From Parachlorella kessleri (lineage: Eukaryota; Chlorophyta; Trebouxiophyceae; Chlorellales; Chlorellaceae): a stretch of DNA of 19,598 bases. Within the stretch, counting starts at the first letter, position 1; every line of letters begins with the position of its first letter. A program made the position numbers and the translations under genes. Location of the stretch: NCBI GenBank assembly GCA_001598975.1, contig BBXU01001272.1, positions 1 to 19,598 on the forward strand. The letters run 5' to 3'. The notes under the pieces are model-generated. The model was not told the origin of the DNA and made no database searches. It was given only the letters and a program-made list of their open reading frames with translations. Shown here in pieces: positions 9,701 to 18,200 of this stretch.

Positions 9701-10982
9701 CAAAGCATATGATACCCAATGAGTATGAAGTGCGTTCAAAGAAAGCCTGTGGTCCGTACACTGCTGCAGGCCGACCTGCGGGTTGAATGGCAGTGCGATC
9801 CTTTCCAGCTCTTGATCGGACAACACCACCCCTGACAGCCCTTCCAGCGCCCGCCCATCCAGGACCAGCATCTGCAGTCACAGCGCGCACAGAGCTTCGT
9901 TTCCTAGTAGCACGCGACAATGCTTTGCTTACAGCGTGCACAGCAGGGCGGGCATTGCTGTATCACCAGCGCGCCACAGGGCATTACCTGGGCGCATGCG
10001 GTGCCTTCATCTGCCCGTTGGCACGGCACCCATAACGAATAAATGACAAGCCACCTGCTTCACTCCGTGCAGCGCAGGCACTATCTCACCTCTAGCTGGG
10101 AGCCGGCAAGCTCTGGCACGTCCACCGCTTTCTGGGTAGCTTTGTCCACCAGTTCGACCCTGCAGGTCCACAACAGCAGCCTCACCAGGCAGCATCCTCA
10201 CCGATCTGGAAGACAAACACATACATTTGACGGGTTGTCACCCGTTCTGTGGTTCTGTGGCAGGCCGACAATATTGCTACGGATATACTGCACACCACAA
10301 AGCAAGCAGCGGCATGAGCATTACACGAACCTTGCAGTGTCACCCCTCTGGTTGGACAAAGGGCACCACTCACCTGATGACGGCCCCGCAGCCAGCTCGG
10401 ATGACGTCGCCGGAGAGGTATTTGGGCTGGAAAGGGCGTGCGCACCGCCTCTGCTGGTTCTGGCTGCACAGTATGCAGTGTGGGTCGGCGCAGCCAATGT
10501 GCCTGCACAGAGAGCACATGCAAGGATTCTGCTCGCAATCTGCGCCACCAGGAGAAGGTTGCGGCCTGTGCCTGGAAAGGTAGCCTAAAGACTAGCCCTT
10601 GCAATGCCAGATAGACAAAACTGCCAAGCTGCTATAGAGCTCTGATGGGTTACACAGCTTCACAAAGGGCGCCCCATGGCGGGATTCGGTGCCCACTGCA
10701 AAGCAAGCAGGCGCGACATGAGATATGCCCTACACCGGACCGCATCGGGAGCGCGCTCCGGGATAATAGTGAGGGGAGTGCGCAGCTAGCATAGGTCACT
10801 CACTGGCAGTCATGCTTGAAGGCCAGCACAAGCTCCGTGCTCTTGCTGCGCCTGTTTGCTGTGCAGCCCTCGGTGTACTGCACTGCCGCCGCCTGCAGGA
10901 CCTCCTTCAAGGGCTCCACCAGGTGGATCAGCCCAGGTTGGTCCAGGAAATCCAGTATGCGGGCCTGGACATATGCCTGCAT
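3705..10982 (-). CDS. CBP60/SARD1-like protein (calmodulin-binding protein 60 family) with long C-terminal extension
   Basis: Sixteen minus-strand exons: 10982-10804, 10502-10374, 10159-10090, 9871-9776, 9552-9447, 9172-9054, 8732-8655, 8470-8371, 8126-8008, 7789-7681, 7402-7290, 6994-6926, 6727-5569, 5280-5156, 5036-4566, 4295-3705. Total 3633 nt, 1210 residues, all phases consistent. Residues 1-429 follow the CBP60 order: an N-terminal EPL helix (about 20-35); IRVELVD then MLVLDGRALEG (about 102-137); PPFVLMVRLLDAQG (about 205-218) and SDGFVV; IPHLDDHVSKLNAVG (247-261; plants have a LDDEVWRLEKIGKDG-like segment); REFRELLV (294-301); a KGW..A..HALK segment (about 322-332) and a WYASP segment like the plant VYYP; and ..AKASW before residue 429. 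Land-plant members are nuclear DNA-binding regulators, some binding calmodulin and inducing salicylate synthesis. Cys/His residues 59-80 form an insertion not expected in plants. Residues 430-1210 are low-complexity with DW motifs, ending in a basic GRRKR likely NLS. The start ATG is plausible, but an upstream exon cannot be excluded. Function in the alga is inference. Confidence 0.8.
4619..4659. repeat. Perfect 12-bp inverted repeat inside coding exon
   Basis: The left arm 4619-4630 (GCTTCGCCAGCT) and right arm 4648-4659 are exact reverse complements. The 17-nt loop contains a further AGCAG/CTGCT mini-stem. It lies in exon 15 of the CBP60-like gene, encoding the ends of an LRQLL...ELAKL segment. 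Confidence 0.8.
5080..5181 (-). repeat. Duplicated exon-end plus splice-donor segment
   Basis: Copy A (5146-5181) holds the end of exon 14 (VDWKQLMR) and its donor GTGAGT. Copy B (5080-5115) lies exactly 66 nt downstream in the transcript, matches 31 of 36 bases, encodes VDWKQVMR in the same frame, and ends in GCGAGT. Reading through from A to B is open. I chose copy A as donor because it leaves a 119-nt intron, while copy B leaves only 53 nt. Confidence 0.7.
5922..5966. repeat. 9-bp tandem repeat encoding Thr-Ala-Gly
   Basis: GTGCCCGCT is repeated four times exactly at 5922-5957 and once with changes at 5958-5966. On the minus strand it encodes a TAG tripeptide run in the low-complexity extension of the CBP60-like protein (exon 13). 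Confidence 0.9.
6995..7289 (-). other. GC-AG intron 11 of the CBP60-like gene
   Basis: The donor reads AAG|GCAAGG and the acceptor GCATGCAG|GCC. The junction joins QAK to ASW in phase 0, matching the A-x-x-W context of plant CBP60 proteins. No GT donor in phase was found nearby. Confidence 0.6.
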
Positions 10983-11680
10983 GAGTGTTTGGTAGCATGG
11001 ACAGCAGGGTTGCTCAGCGCTAGCATGCTGGGCGATCTAGTTGACGGCGGACCGCAGGGCATGCATCGTTAGAGATACTTTGCAGGCTAGACCAGACCGA
11101 CCGCCATAGCACACCCTCCGAGCTCCCCAGCAGCCAGCCAGTGCACAGAGTTTCTGCTTTTGCATGCTGTGCAAAGCCATACTTGGACATCCAACCCTCC
11201 AAAAAGTCTAGCTGTTAAACTCGCCTCAAGCACCCTGGGCTGGCACTGGGCCAGCTCGGATGGCAATGGCACGCCATTCATGCAGCAAATGCGGGCCTGA
11301 AGGCCGTGAGAGGAAGGTTGGATCTAACCAGGGCCCCAAAGCTGTGCCGAGGCTAGAAAACGCGTTGAGGGCTGGGCTGGTAGCTGTACTGTCAGATCTC
11401 TGTTGTTGAAAGGGCGCGCGCATACATCAAGATGCCCGCCCGCGGAAAACAGACGGCTTCAGGCAGCTGCATGGCTCTTTATGGGTTCGCTGAGGTTCTT
11501 GATTCCCGCCAGTTGTCCATGCAGAGGTCATGCTCAGCAGGGTGCTGACCTGGTATTAGTAAGGAGGTCAAATAACATCAGTGTGCTAAATGTACGTAGT
11601 CAGAAGCAATAAAATATCGACTGAGTACGGCAGCTCGAGCAGGGGGCACTTTGCCGGAAGCGGTCTGTTGTGGGTTTACC
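10983..11680. promoter_or_regulatory. Shared upstream region of divergent CBP60-like and hydroxybutyrate dehydrogenase genes
   Basis: About 700 bases separate two divergent start codons. The region should hold both promoters and 5' UTRs, and possibly an untranslated or short first exon of the CBP60-like gene. An AT-rich ATAAAATAT at 11609-11617, about 65-70 nt before the plus-strand ATG, could be TATA-like. Several short ORFs occur but none has recognisable coding character. Confidence 0.45.
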
Positions 11681-14294
11681 ATGCCAACCCCGGTAGCGCC
11701 CTTCCTTCGGGGCAAGGTAGCCCTGGTCACAGGCAAGCTGACAAAGTAGCACATGACTGTGTGATCAACACGTCTGGTGGACTTGTGCCACCTCAGCAAG
11801 ATTGTCGAGTTTGGAACACAGGCAAACCCCACGATCTGTGGCCTCTTTTTACTGCAGGTTCGTCTACTGGCATTGGGATGGGGATCTTGAGGAGCCTGGC
11901 GGCAGCGGGGGCAACCACGGTGATGCACGGACTTGTTGCAGAGCAGGAGCTTAGGGACAAGTGTGCTACTGTAGAGAAGGAGTATGGCAATAAGCTGGGC
12001 TATTCGGCAGCAGACCTGACGAAGCCACAGGAAATTAGGTGAGTTGCAGCAGACCGCGACTGGGGCAAGTTGTGTGCGCAAGCTCAGGTGGCGGGGCAGC
12101 AAGGTCTGGTGCAAGGGCATGCTTATGCCAGTGCCAACGTGTATGTCGCTCACTGCCTTCTTGCCCCCACACAAGCCAACATGGGCCTAAGGGCGAGTGC
12201 ACCCACGCTGTCTGGGATGTGGAGAAGCTCTTGCAGGCTGGCTGAGTCTGCAGGGATATGGTGAAGAAGGTTCAGGACGATTTTGGAGGCCTTGACATCC
12301 TAGTCAACAAGTAAGTGAGGCGCGTTGCAGGGCACTCTGCAGTGTTAACTGAGGTTACCTGTTGTCCAACCAAGAACGCACAAAAGGGGCCAGACATGCT
12401 AGTGGGTGCCAAGTGCTCCTCTGAAGGTCGCATGCGCTGCCTCGACAGCAATGCTGGGTTGGCCACTGGTGGGTCTGGAGTCCGCCACAGCGAACCACCG
12501 ACATATGTGTGGAATGCCTAGGGAGGTAAGGTGCCGCAGAAGTGAATTGTCACTCGCGAGTGCGATGCCACCTGTTGTGATACGCTGTGCCTGCTGTGCA
12601 GTGCTGGTATCCAGTATGTAGCGCCCGTGCATGAGTTCCCTGAGGACAAGTGGGACGCGATTATCGCCATCATCCTGAACTCCACGTACCATGCCAGCAA
12701 AGCAGCGCTGCCTTACATGCTTGACCAGGGCTGGGGGAGGATCGTCAACACAGGTAAGGGAGCTAGCTTGTAGCTGTAACCAGCATGGTGGTACCCAGCA
12801 GTGTGCACCTGTCAGTGAGACACAAGGTCTCTCTACAAGGCGTCGGTAGCCGGTTTGTTCCTGCTGACCGTATCTGGAGCTGGCGCCAGTCTAGGGAGGG
12901 TGTTGTAAGTGGGCCACGCTTGATGATACATGTGCATGTGCGTTGGGGCAGGGTGGCCCTCATGCTTGCTGCCGTACTGCGCTAGGGGTCCCAGCAGGAC
13001 GCCCGGTGCGCATCCATTGCCAGTGGAGTCAGCTTCCCATGTGCATGCTGCCTTGAGTTTACTGCCGCACCAAGCTGTCTCACAGCTGCTGACCTCCGCA
13101 GCCAAACTCACTTGCCCTTCCAGGTTCCATGCATGCTCTGGTGGCCAGCCCCTACAAGAGTGCCTACAATGCGGCCAAGCATGGAGTAGCTGGCTTCACA
13201 AAGACGCTGGCATTAGAGGCAAGGCCGTCTTTTGCACGGAGGTGCCCGCTTGATGGGTAGTTGGTTGCAGTGACCTGGATTACGTCTCCTGGGGCCGTCT
13301 GTGCTCGCTGGGCGGTGCGGCCTATCTTGAGAGCAGGTGTGCATGCCTTTGTCACCCAGCCACCCATTTTAAAAAGGGGACCAGAGCTTGGTATACCGCC
13401 GAACTTTGTTCCCATACATCGTAGGCATCCTATCTATGTTGTGCGCATAGAGGCCCGGAAGACAAGGACCTTGGCTTCCTCTGCACCCCCTACAGGTGGC
13501 CACTAAGGGCGTGACCTGCAACGCTGTCTGCCCGGGCTATGTGCTGACGGAGCTCGTTGAGAAGCAGCTTGACAACCAGGCAAAGACCCGCGGCATCTCA
13601 AAGGTAGGTAACTTTGTGGAGTGGGGTTTGGTCTGCTGGGAACACGTGGGTCTTCTCGGGCCTTGGTCAAGTGGCTCAAGACAACGAGATCGTGGCCTCT
13701 GTGCTTGGGGTTCATGCCGGCTGTGTAGGGTTGGTTCTGATCGGGCACTTATGACTGGGATAACCTCTTCCCTGTGATGTTGGCAGCAACGCTGCCCTGC
13801 ACATTCCTGGCAACTTTGTGAGGGTTGGTTCTGATTGGACACATGTGTCTGGAATAACCTATTCCCTGGCATCAAGAGCATCACCTGGGACGCCCCGTCC
13901 TGACGCCATTGAGCATCACCTGGACCCCTTCCTGACGATTTGGTGCAACACCTGGACCCCTTCTTGACGACTTTGAGCATCACCTGAACCCCTTCCTGAC
14001 GACTTGGTGCATCACCTGGGCCCCGGTCTGACCACTCTGCGCAACACCTGGCCCCCTTCCTGACTTTGTGCATCACCTAGGGCCCCGTCCTGTCGACTCT
14101 GTGCAACACCTGGCCCCCATTCTGCTCTTGTGCAGGACCGAGTGGTGAGTGAGGTGCTGCTGGCAGACCAGCCAATCAAGCGCTTCGTGAAGCCGGAGGA
14201 AGTAGGGGCGATGGTGCGGCACCTTTGCACGGAGGAGGCGGGGGCCATCACCGGGGCATGTCTCTCGGTGGATGGAGGCTGGACTGCTCGGTAG
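11681..14294 (+). CDS. bdhA: D-3-hydroxybutyrate dehydrogenase (SDR family, EC 1.1.1.30)
   Basis: Exons 11681-11732, 11858-12038, 12254-12310, 12602-12753, 13124-13218, 13496-13603 and 14136-14294 give 804 nt, 267 residues, the usual family length. It should oxidise (R)-3-hydroxybutyrate to acetoacetate with NAD+. The Rossmann motif TGSSTGIG is at 17-24 and NNAG at 96-99. Catalytic Ser149, Tyr162 and Lys166 are present (YNAAK). Gln101, His151, Lys159, Gln203 and Trp264 occupy the substrate-binding positions known from bacterial enzymes, all with one constant offset. The position of the tetrad Asn is Ile121. There is no transit peptide, so a cytosolic location is likely. The closest relatives by motif are the bacterial-type BdhA enzymes rather than animal BDH1, but the six introns show it is a settled nuclear gene. 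Introns 1 and 5 use GC donors. It is divergent from the CBP60-like gene; a functional link is not evident. Confidence 0.9.
11733..11857 (+). other. GC-AG intron 1 of the dehydrogenase gene
   Basis: The donor is ACAG|GCAAGC and the acceptor ACTGCAG|GTTCG. The junction rebuilds Gly18 of the TGSSTGIG cofactor motif, so the boundary is well fixed by protein conservation. Confidence 0.85.
13219..13495 (+). other. GC-AG intron 5 of the dehydrogenase gene
   Basis: The donor is GAG|GCAAGG and the acceptor CCCTACAG|GTGGCC. The junction joins KTLALE to VATKGVTCNAV in phase 0, as the family requires. Confidence 0.85.
13728..13868. repeat. Pair of diverged 47-bp direct repeats in intron 6
   Basis: The segments 13728-13774 and 13822-13868 both begin GGGTTGGTTCTGAT and end TTCCCTG, with about ten differences between. 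They start 94 bases apart in the first half of intron 6 of the dehydrogenase gene. Confidence 0.8.
13876..14135. repeat. Intronic minisatellite, eight 29-35 bp units, ending at the splice acceptor
   Basis: Units begin at 13876, 13911, 13942, 13975, 14006, 14039, 14068 and 14101. Each has the core GCA(T/A)CACCT followed by a C-rich block and usually CTGACGACTT. The last unit changes into TTCTGCTCTTGTGCAG and so supplies the pyrimidine tract and AG acceptor of intron 6 (13604-14135), the longest intron of this gene. Confidence 0.9.
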
Positions 14295-15280
14295 TACCCC
14301 TTCCTGCTGGGCGGAGGCAGAGGCCCCGCAGGGTGCCACTGGCACCCTGTAGGTGTGAGCAGTACTCAGATGTTGTATGTCGTTGGAGCGCCGACTAGAC
14401 TTCTCAGCTAGACTGGATGGCATGGGCGCTCGAGAGGTCTTGAAACAATAAGGTGTTGCGTGGTGAGCAGTTAGATGTGGGGAGAGCGCTTTGGGTTCCC
14501 ATTGCCTATTGTCAGGCTTGCTCCTAATGCTCAGCGTGTTTCAGTTCGGACTGTAGCTATGCTGCTGAGCTTATCATGCTTGATTGCTTCAGTTCAGGGC
14601 TACAACGTCTAAGCTCATAGCTCCGTCCGGTATTGTAGCACAGAAATATGAATCATGCAACCTTATGCGGCTTGCTGTATATGCCTTAAGCTTGTCGCTC
14701 GTACGCCTTTTATTACGCTGGGTGTTCAGCCGTTGCCTAGGCTCGGTGCAGCTGCGCTTTGAAAGTTCACATGCTGGGTTGGCAAATGTTGAAAAATTAT
14801 ATAACCCAGTTGCTCTAAGATAGGAGCAGCCGCATTTGAATACCTGAGTTGAAGTGCTTGTGAGAAACGTGGATAACGCAAGGCACAGCTCCCCCGTCAA
14901 TAGGTTAAGAATAAATAGGCGCATGGCCAACCAGAGACACCAGATGAAAATACATGGATGATTCACGCCCCACTGTCCCCCAGATAATCCCAGAAGTGCA
15001 TGGAAACCCAGTACAGCCCCTTCAAAGCTATGCTCCCCCCTCCCTTACCACCCACCCCAAAATTTTGTTGATTAACCGCAGTCTGCTCTGTGCATCCTAA
15101 TTAACACCATTGCAATGTAAAGGAAGACAATGAAGTGAAACCCTCAGCACGCCCAGCCTCTTGGCCACCCCACCGTGAACTATGCATTTTCTACTGATTT
15201 CAGTTCCCTTGTCTGGCCTATGGTGCACAAGCATGCTTGCCCGTGCCGCAGCGGAGTACTGGGAGGACCCAAGAAGCCTG
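14295..15280. other. Convergent intergenic region
   Basis: About 990 bases between the stop codons of the dehydrogenase (plus) and the TFIIS-N-domain gene (minus). It is richer in A and T than the exons and should hold both 3' UTRs. An AATAAA occurs on the plus strand at 14910-14915, far from the stop. No conserved protein or RNA gene was recognised. Confidence 0.7.
14329..14349 (+). terminator. Short hairpin in the dehydrogenase 3' UTR
   Basis: CAGGGTGCC (14329-14337) and GGCACCCTG (14341-14349) form a perfect 9-bp stem with a 3-nt ACT loop, 34 nt after the stop codon. In a nuclear transcript it is more likely an mRNA structure than a terminator. The structure is certain from sequence, the role is not. 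Confidence 0.4.
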
Positions 15281-18200
15281 TCAACAGGCGGGGTCCAGGG
15301 CGGCCGTGGCATGATGCAGCGCTGCCACAGCACACGCCCGCCACTTGGTGACCACCTCCTCCGCCAGCCTGCAGGAAAGTAGAAAGACACCAGCAGAGTT
15401 CACATGTGTCCTACATCTGCAGCGGGCATCCGCTGTACAGTTCTTCTTGTATTTGTACACATGCTACGAGCGCTGCGTTGTATGCACCCATGCAGATGCT
15501 AAGGGGGCCCCATAGAATGAACACAAACAGAACACAAAGCAGGCTGATCAGGGGGCTGGCAGGGTTGTGGCAGGCAGGTAATGGCTGCAGTAGATTATAC
15601 CATACTAGGATGGTGCCGCCCTGCTGCCGAGGCTCACCTGGCAATGTCATCGTTGTTGTGAGTTCGCAGCATGGCCACCGCCCTGGAGATGCCGGTGGAC
15701 TCCAGCAGTGCCAGGCCCACCTGCAAAGCATACACGATGTGATCCACTGCGGGTGGTAGGACCGCGTCACGGGATGAGGACAACATGTGGCGAGTCTTTA
15801 CCCACCTTGCGGGCAGGCTCGGTAGCACAGCCACCTAGTGTTAGGGGGGACCTATGCTGCTAGCTGGCCATGGAAGCAGAATCGCAATTCCAGAAAATGA
15901 GATGCCACAAATGCCTTACTAGACCTTCCAGCAAAGGCTGGCAGATGTTACCACGTTACCAAGCTAGCCTTACTGGGGAAGGCCGCCTGTAGGCAGAATG
16001 CCACAATTCACCTGTGCTGAGTTGAGCTGCTGCAGGATGCCCAGAGCTTCCGGAGTGGGCACCCAGCGCCATCCACCCAGCGGCTCATCCTCAGCTGCAC
16101 GCGACACACCATCAGCAACAAAAGCAGGCACTTAGGCCTGGCACCGGCACGCAGCCGGATGTCATGACAGAGTGCATTGTCGCCCATGGGCAGGCAGAAA
16201 GGCCTCGGCTGTGCATGCCGCACCACCGGCAGGCCGTGCACACGCCTCTGACTCACAGCACTGCATGTACCCTATATATAGGGCTTAGCGAGGTCCCCGG
16301 GGCCAGGGCAGTCACTCACGGGTTTCTGACAGCGGCGGCGGCTGTTCGCTGATGTGGCCTGCCAGCCTGTCGGCCCAGGCTCGGAAGGTCTCCACTGTGA
16401 AGGCGCTTGGGGTGGCGGCAACCCACTGGTGCAGCCGGGGGAACTCCTTGTACGCAGCCTACGGGAGAAGAGCACGCAGAGGGCTTGTGAGGGCTGCACC
16501 AAGAGCTGAAAGCCAGGGGCAAGGTCTCCGAGGGCATGGCTCAGTAACTGTTCAGGCGCTGAAAGCCCTGAAAGTCCATGCCTTGGCAGCCGGAATTCAC
16601 ACGGCTGCCAGCAAGGCTAAGTCCCCTGCTTACCTTGACCCTCGCAGACACGTCGCGCTCCCCCACAGCAAACTCCAACACGCCTGTGATGTCGTCGCCA
16701 CCACCGCTGGCTGAAGCTGGGGCCACAGTGGCTTGGGGTGTTGTCGGGACAGGGGCGGTTAGTAGGGCCCCGCCAGAGGGCAGGGAGGGCATGGACATCA
16801 GGGACGGGTCCTGCATGCGGAGGAGGGCTGGTCACGGTTAGTCAGCTTGCACAGCAGCATTGGCCAACGTGGCTTCACGCATTTGTAGATCAGGAGAGCC
16901 ACTGCAGCAGCCGGCTGCGGGACCCAGCCTTTTGTACAGTGTGAAATTTGAAGCTTTCAGGTGAAGTTCACTGCTGGCTCAGGGTCAATGATGAGGCAAG
17001 CACAGCACCTGGAAGATGGTCCTGTCCAGCGTGGGCCGCCGGATGAGCATGGTGGGGCTCTGCAGCGCCGCCAGCGGGCAGTCCTCGCTGTCATGGTCCG
17101 TCATGCCGCAGCAGGCGCAGCGGAAGCGCGGCGCCGCCAGCGCCATCGGCCGCACTTTCCCGCCAAAGACAGGAACCGGCGAGCCGCTCGAGCGGCCCCC
17201 TCCCTGCTGCTGCTGCTGCTGCTGCTGCTGGCTGCCAGCCTGACTACCCAGCTGGCTAAGCCGCTGCTGACTTGGCGGCCTACTGAAGCCGCCACCAGCC
17301 CCGCTCGCCCTGCCTGCCCCTGCTATCGCTGCTGCCGCTGCCCCTGCCGCAGCCCGCCTAGGCCCCAGTACCTCTTGCTGGTGCTGCTGCTCTAGCAGCA
17401 GGACCGCAACCTCCCGCCTCAAGCCGGCACGCTCGCTGGGCGGCTTGGGCCCCGCAGGCGCCTTGGTGCGCACCGTGAGGTTGGGCTGGTGGGAGGCTGC
17501 GGCTGTGCCAAGCTCCTCCTCCGTCAGGGGCTTGGGGGCACGCACTTGCTGCGGCTCAACAGGGTCTGCAGCCCAGGCAGAAAGTGCATAATATGTTTGA
17601 CAAGTAATCCAAAAAGTAACCGTGGCTTGAGAAGGCCCACAATCCCATTACACTGCTTAGCCAGTTCGTTACGCTTGACAGGGTCTGCTCAGGATTGCCA
17701 GCACATGAGCTCATTACCCCGCAACCCTTGCACCGCAACGCTATGGTCCCCCCTGCCCTTTTATGGAGAAGCTGCTGCCGCAACAAGTGGCTAGCCGCAT
17801 GCCAGCAAACCACCCACACCTCTCCTCCTCCTGTTCTTCTGCAGCCAGGCTGCGCCCCGCTACTACATTGCTTCGGCAACATATGATGTACCCTTGGCGC
17901 AGGGATTGCTACACCCGCTTGCTACAATGCCCCCCACCTTCCGCTCACCACTTGATGGGCGGTCCAGCACAAAGTTGAGCCAGTCCAGCACCTCGCGGCT
18001 GTTCTCAAAGGCAAACCCGCCCAGGGCAGGCTCAGCACAGTACTTGTACCTGCGCATGCGAGCCAGGTGAGGTCGTTACTACCTGGCAGAGCAGTGGTTT
18101 CAGCTGTTGTGCAAACACACCAAACACAAGAAGTGCAATGATAGGCTGGACCTCTTTCAGCCCACCTGCGGCCTTTCTATATCCAGGACCCCCTCCCTGC

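Noticed and set aside
11590..12042. Plus-strand open frame starting upstream of the dehydrogenase
   Set aside because: It is in a different frame from the dehydrogenase exons and reads through intron 1. Only its last part coincides with real coding sequence (exon 2 frame).
14589..14966. Minus-strand open frame of 125 codons
   Set aside because: It starts with GTG, lies in the convergent 3' region, overlaps an equally long plus-strand frame and has no recognisable motif.
15057..15066. Near match to the CBP60g/SARD1 binding motif GAAATTTTGG on the minus strand
   Set aside because: Nine of ten bases match, but it lies between two convergent gene ends, where a promoter element is unlikely, and one such match is expected by chance in AT-richer sequence.
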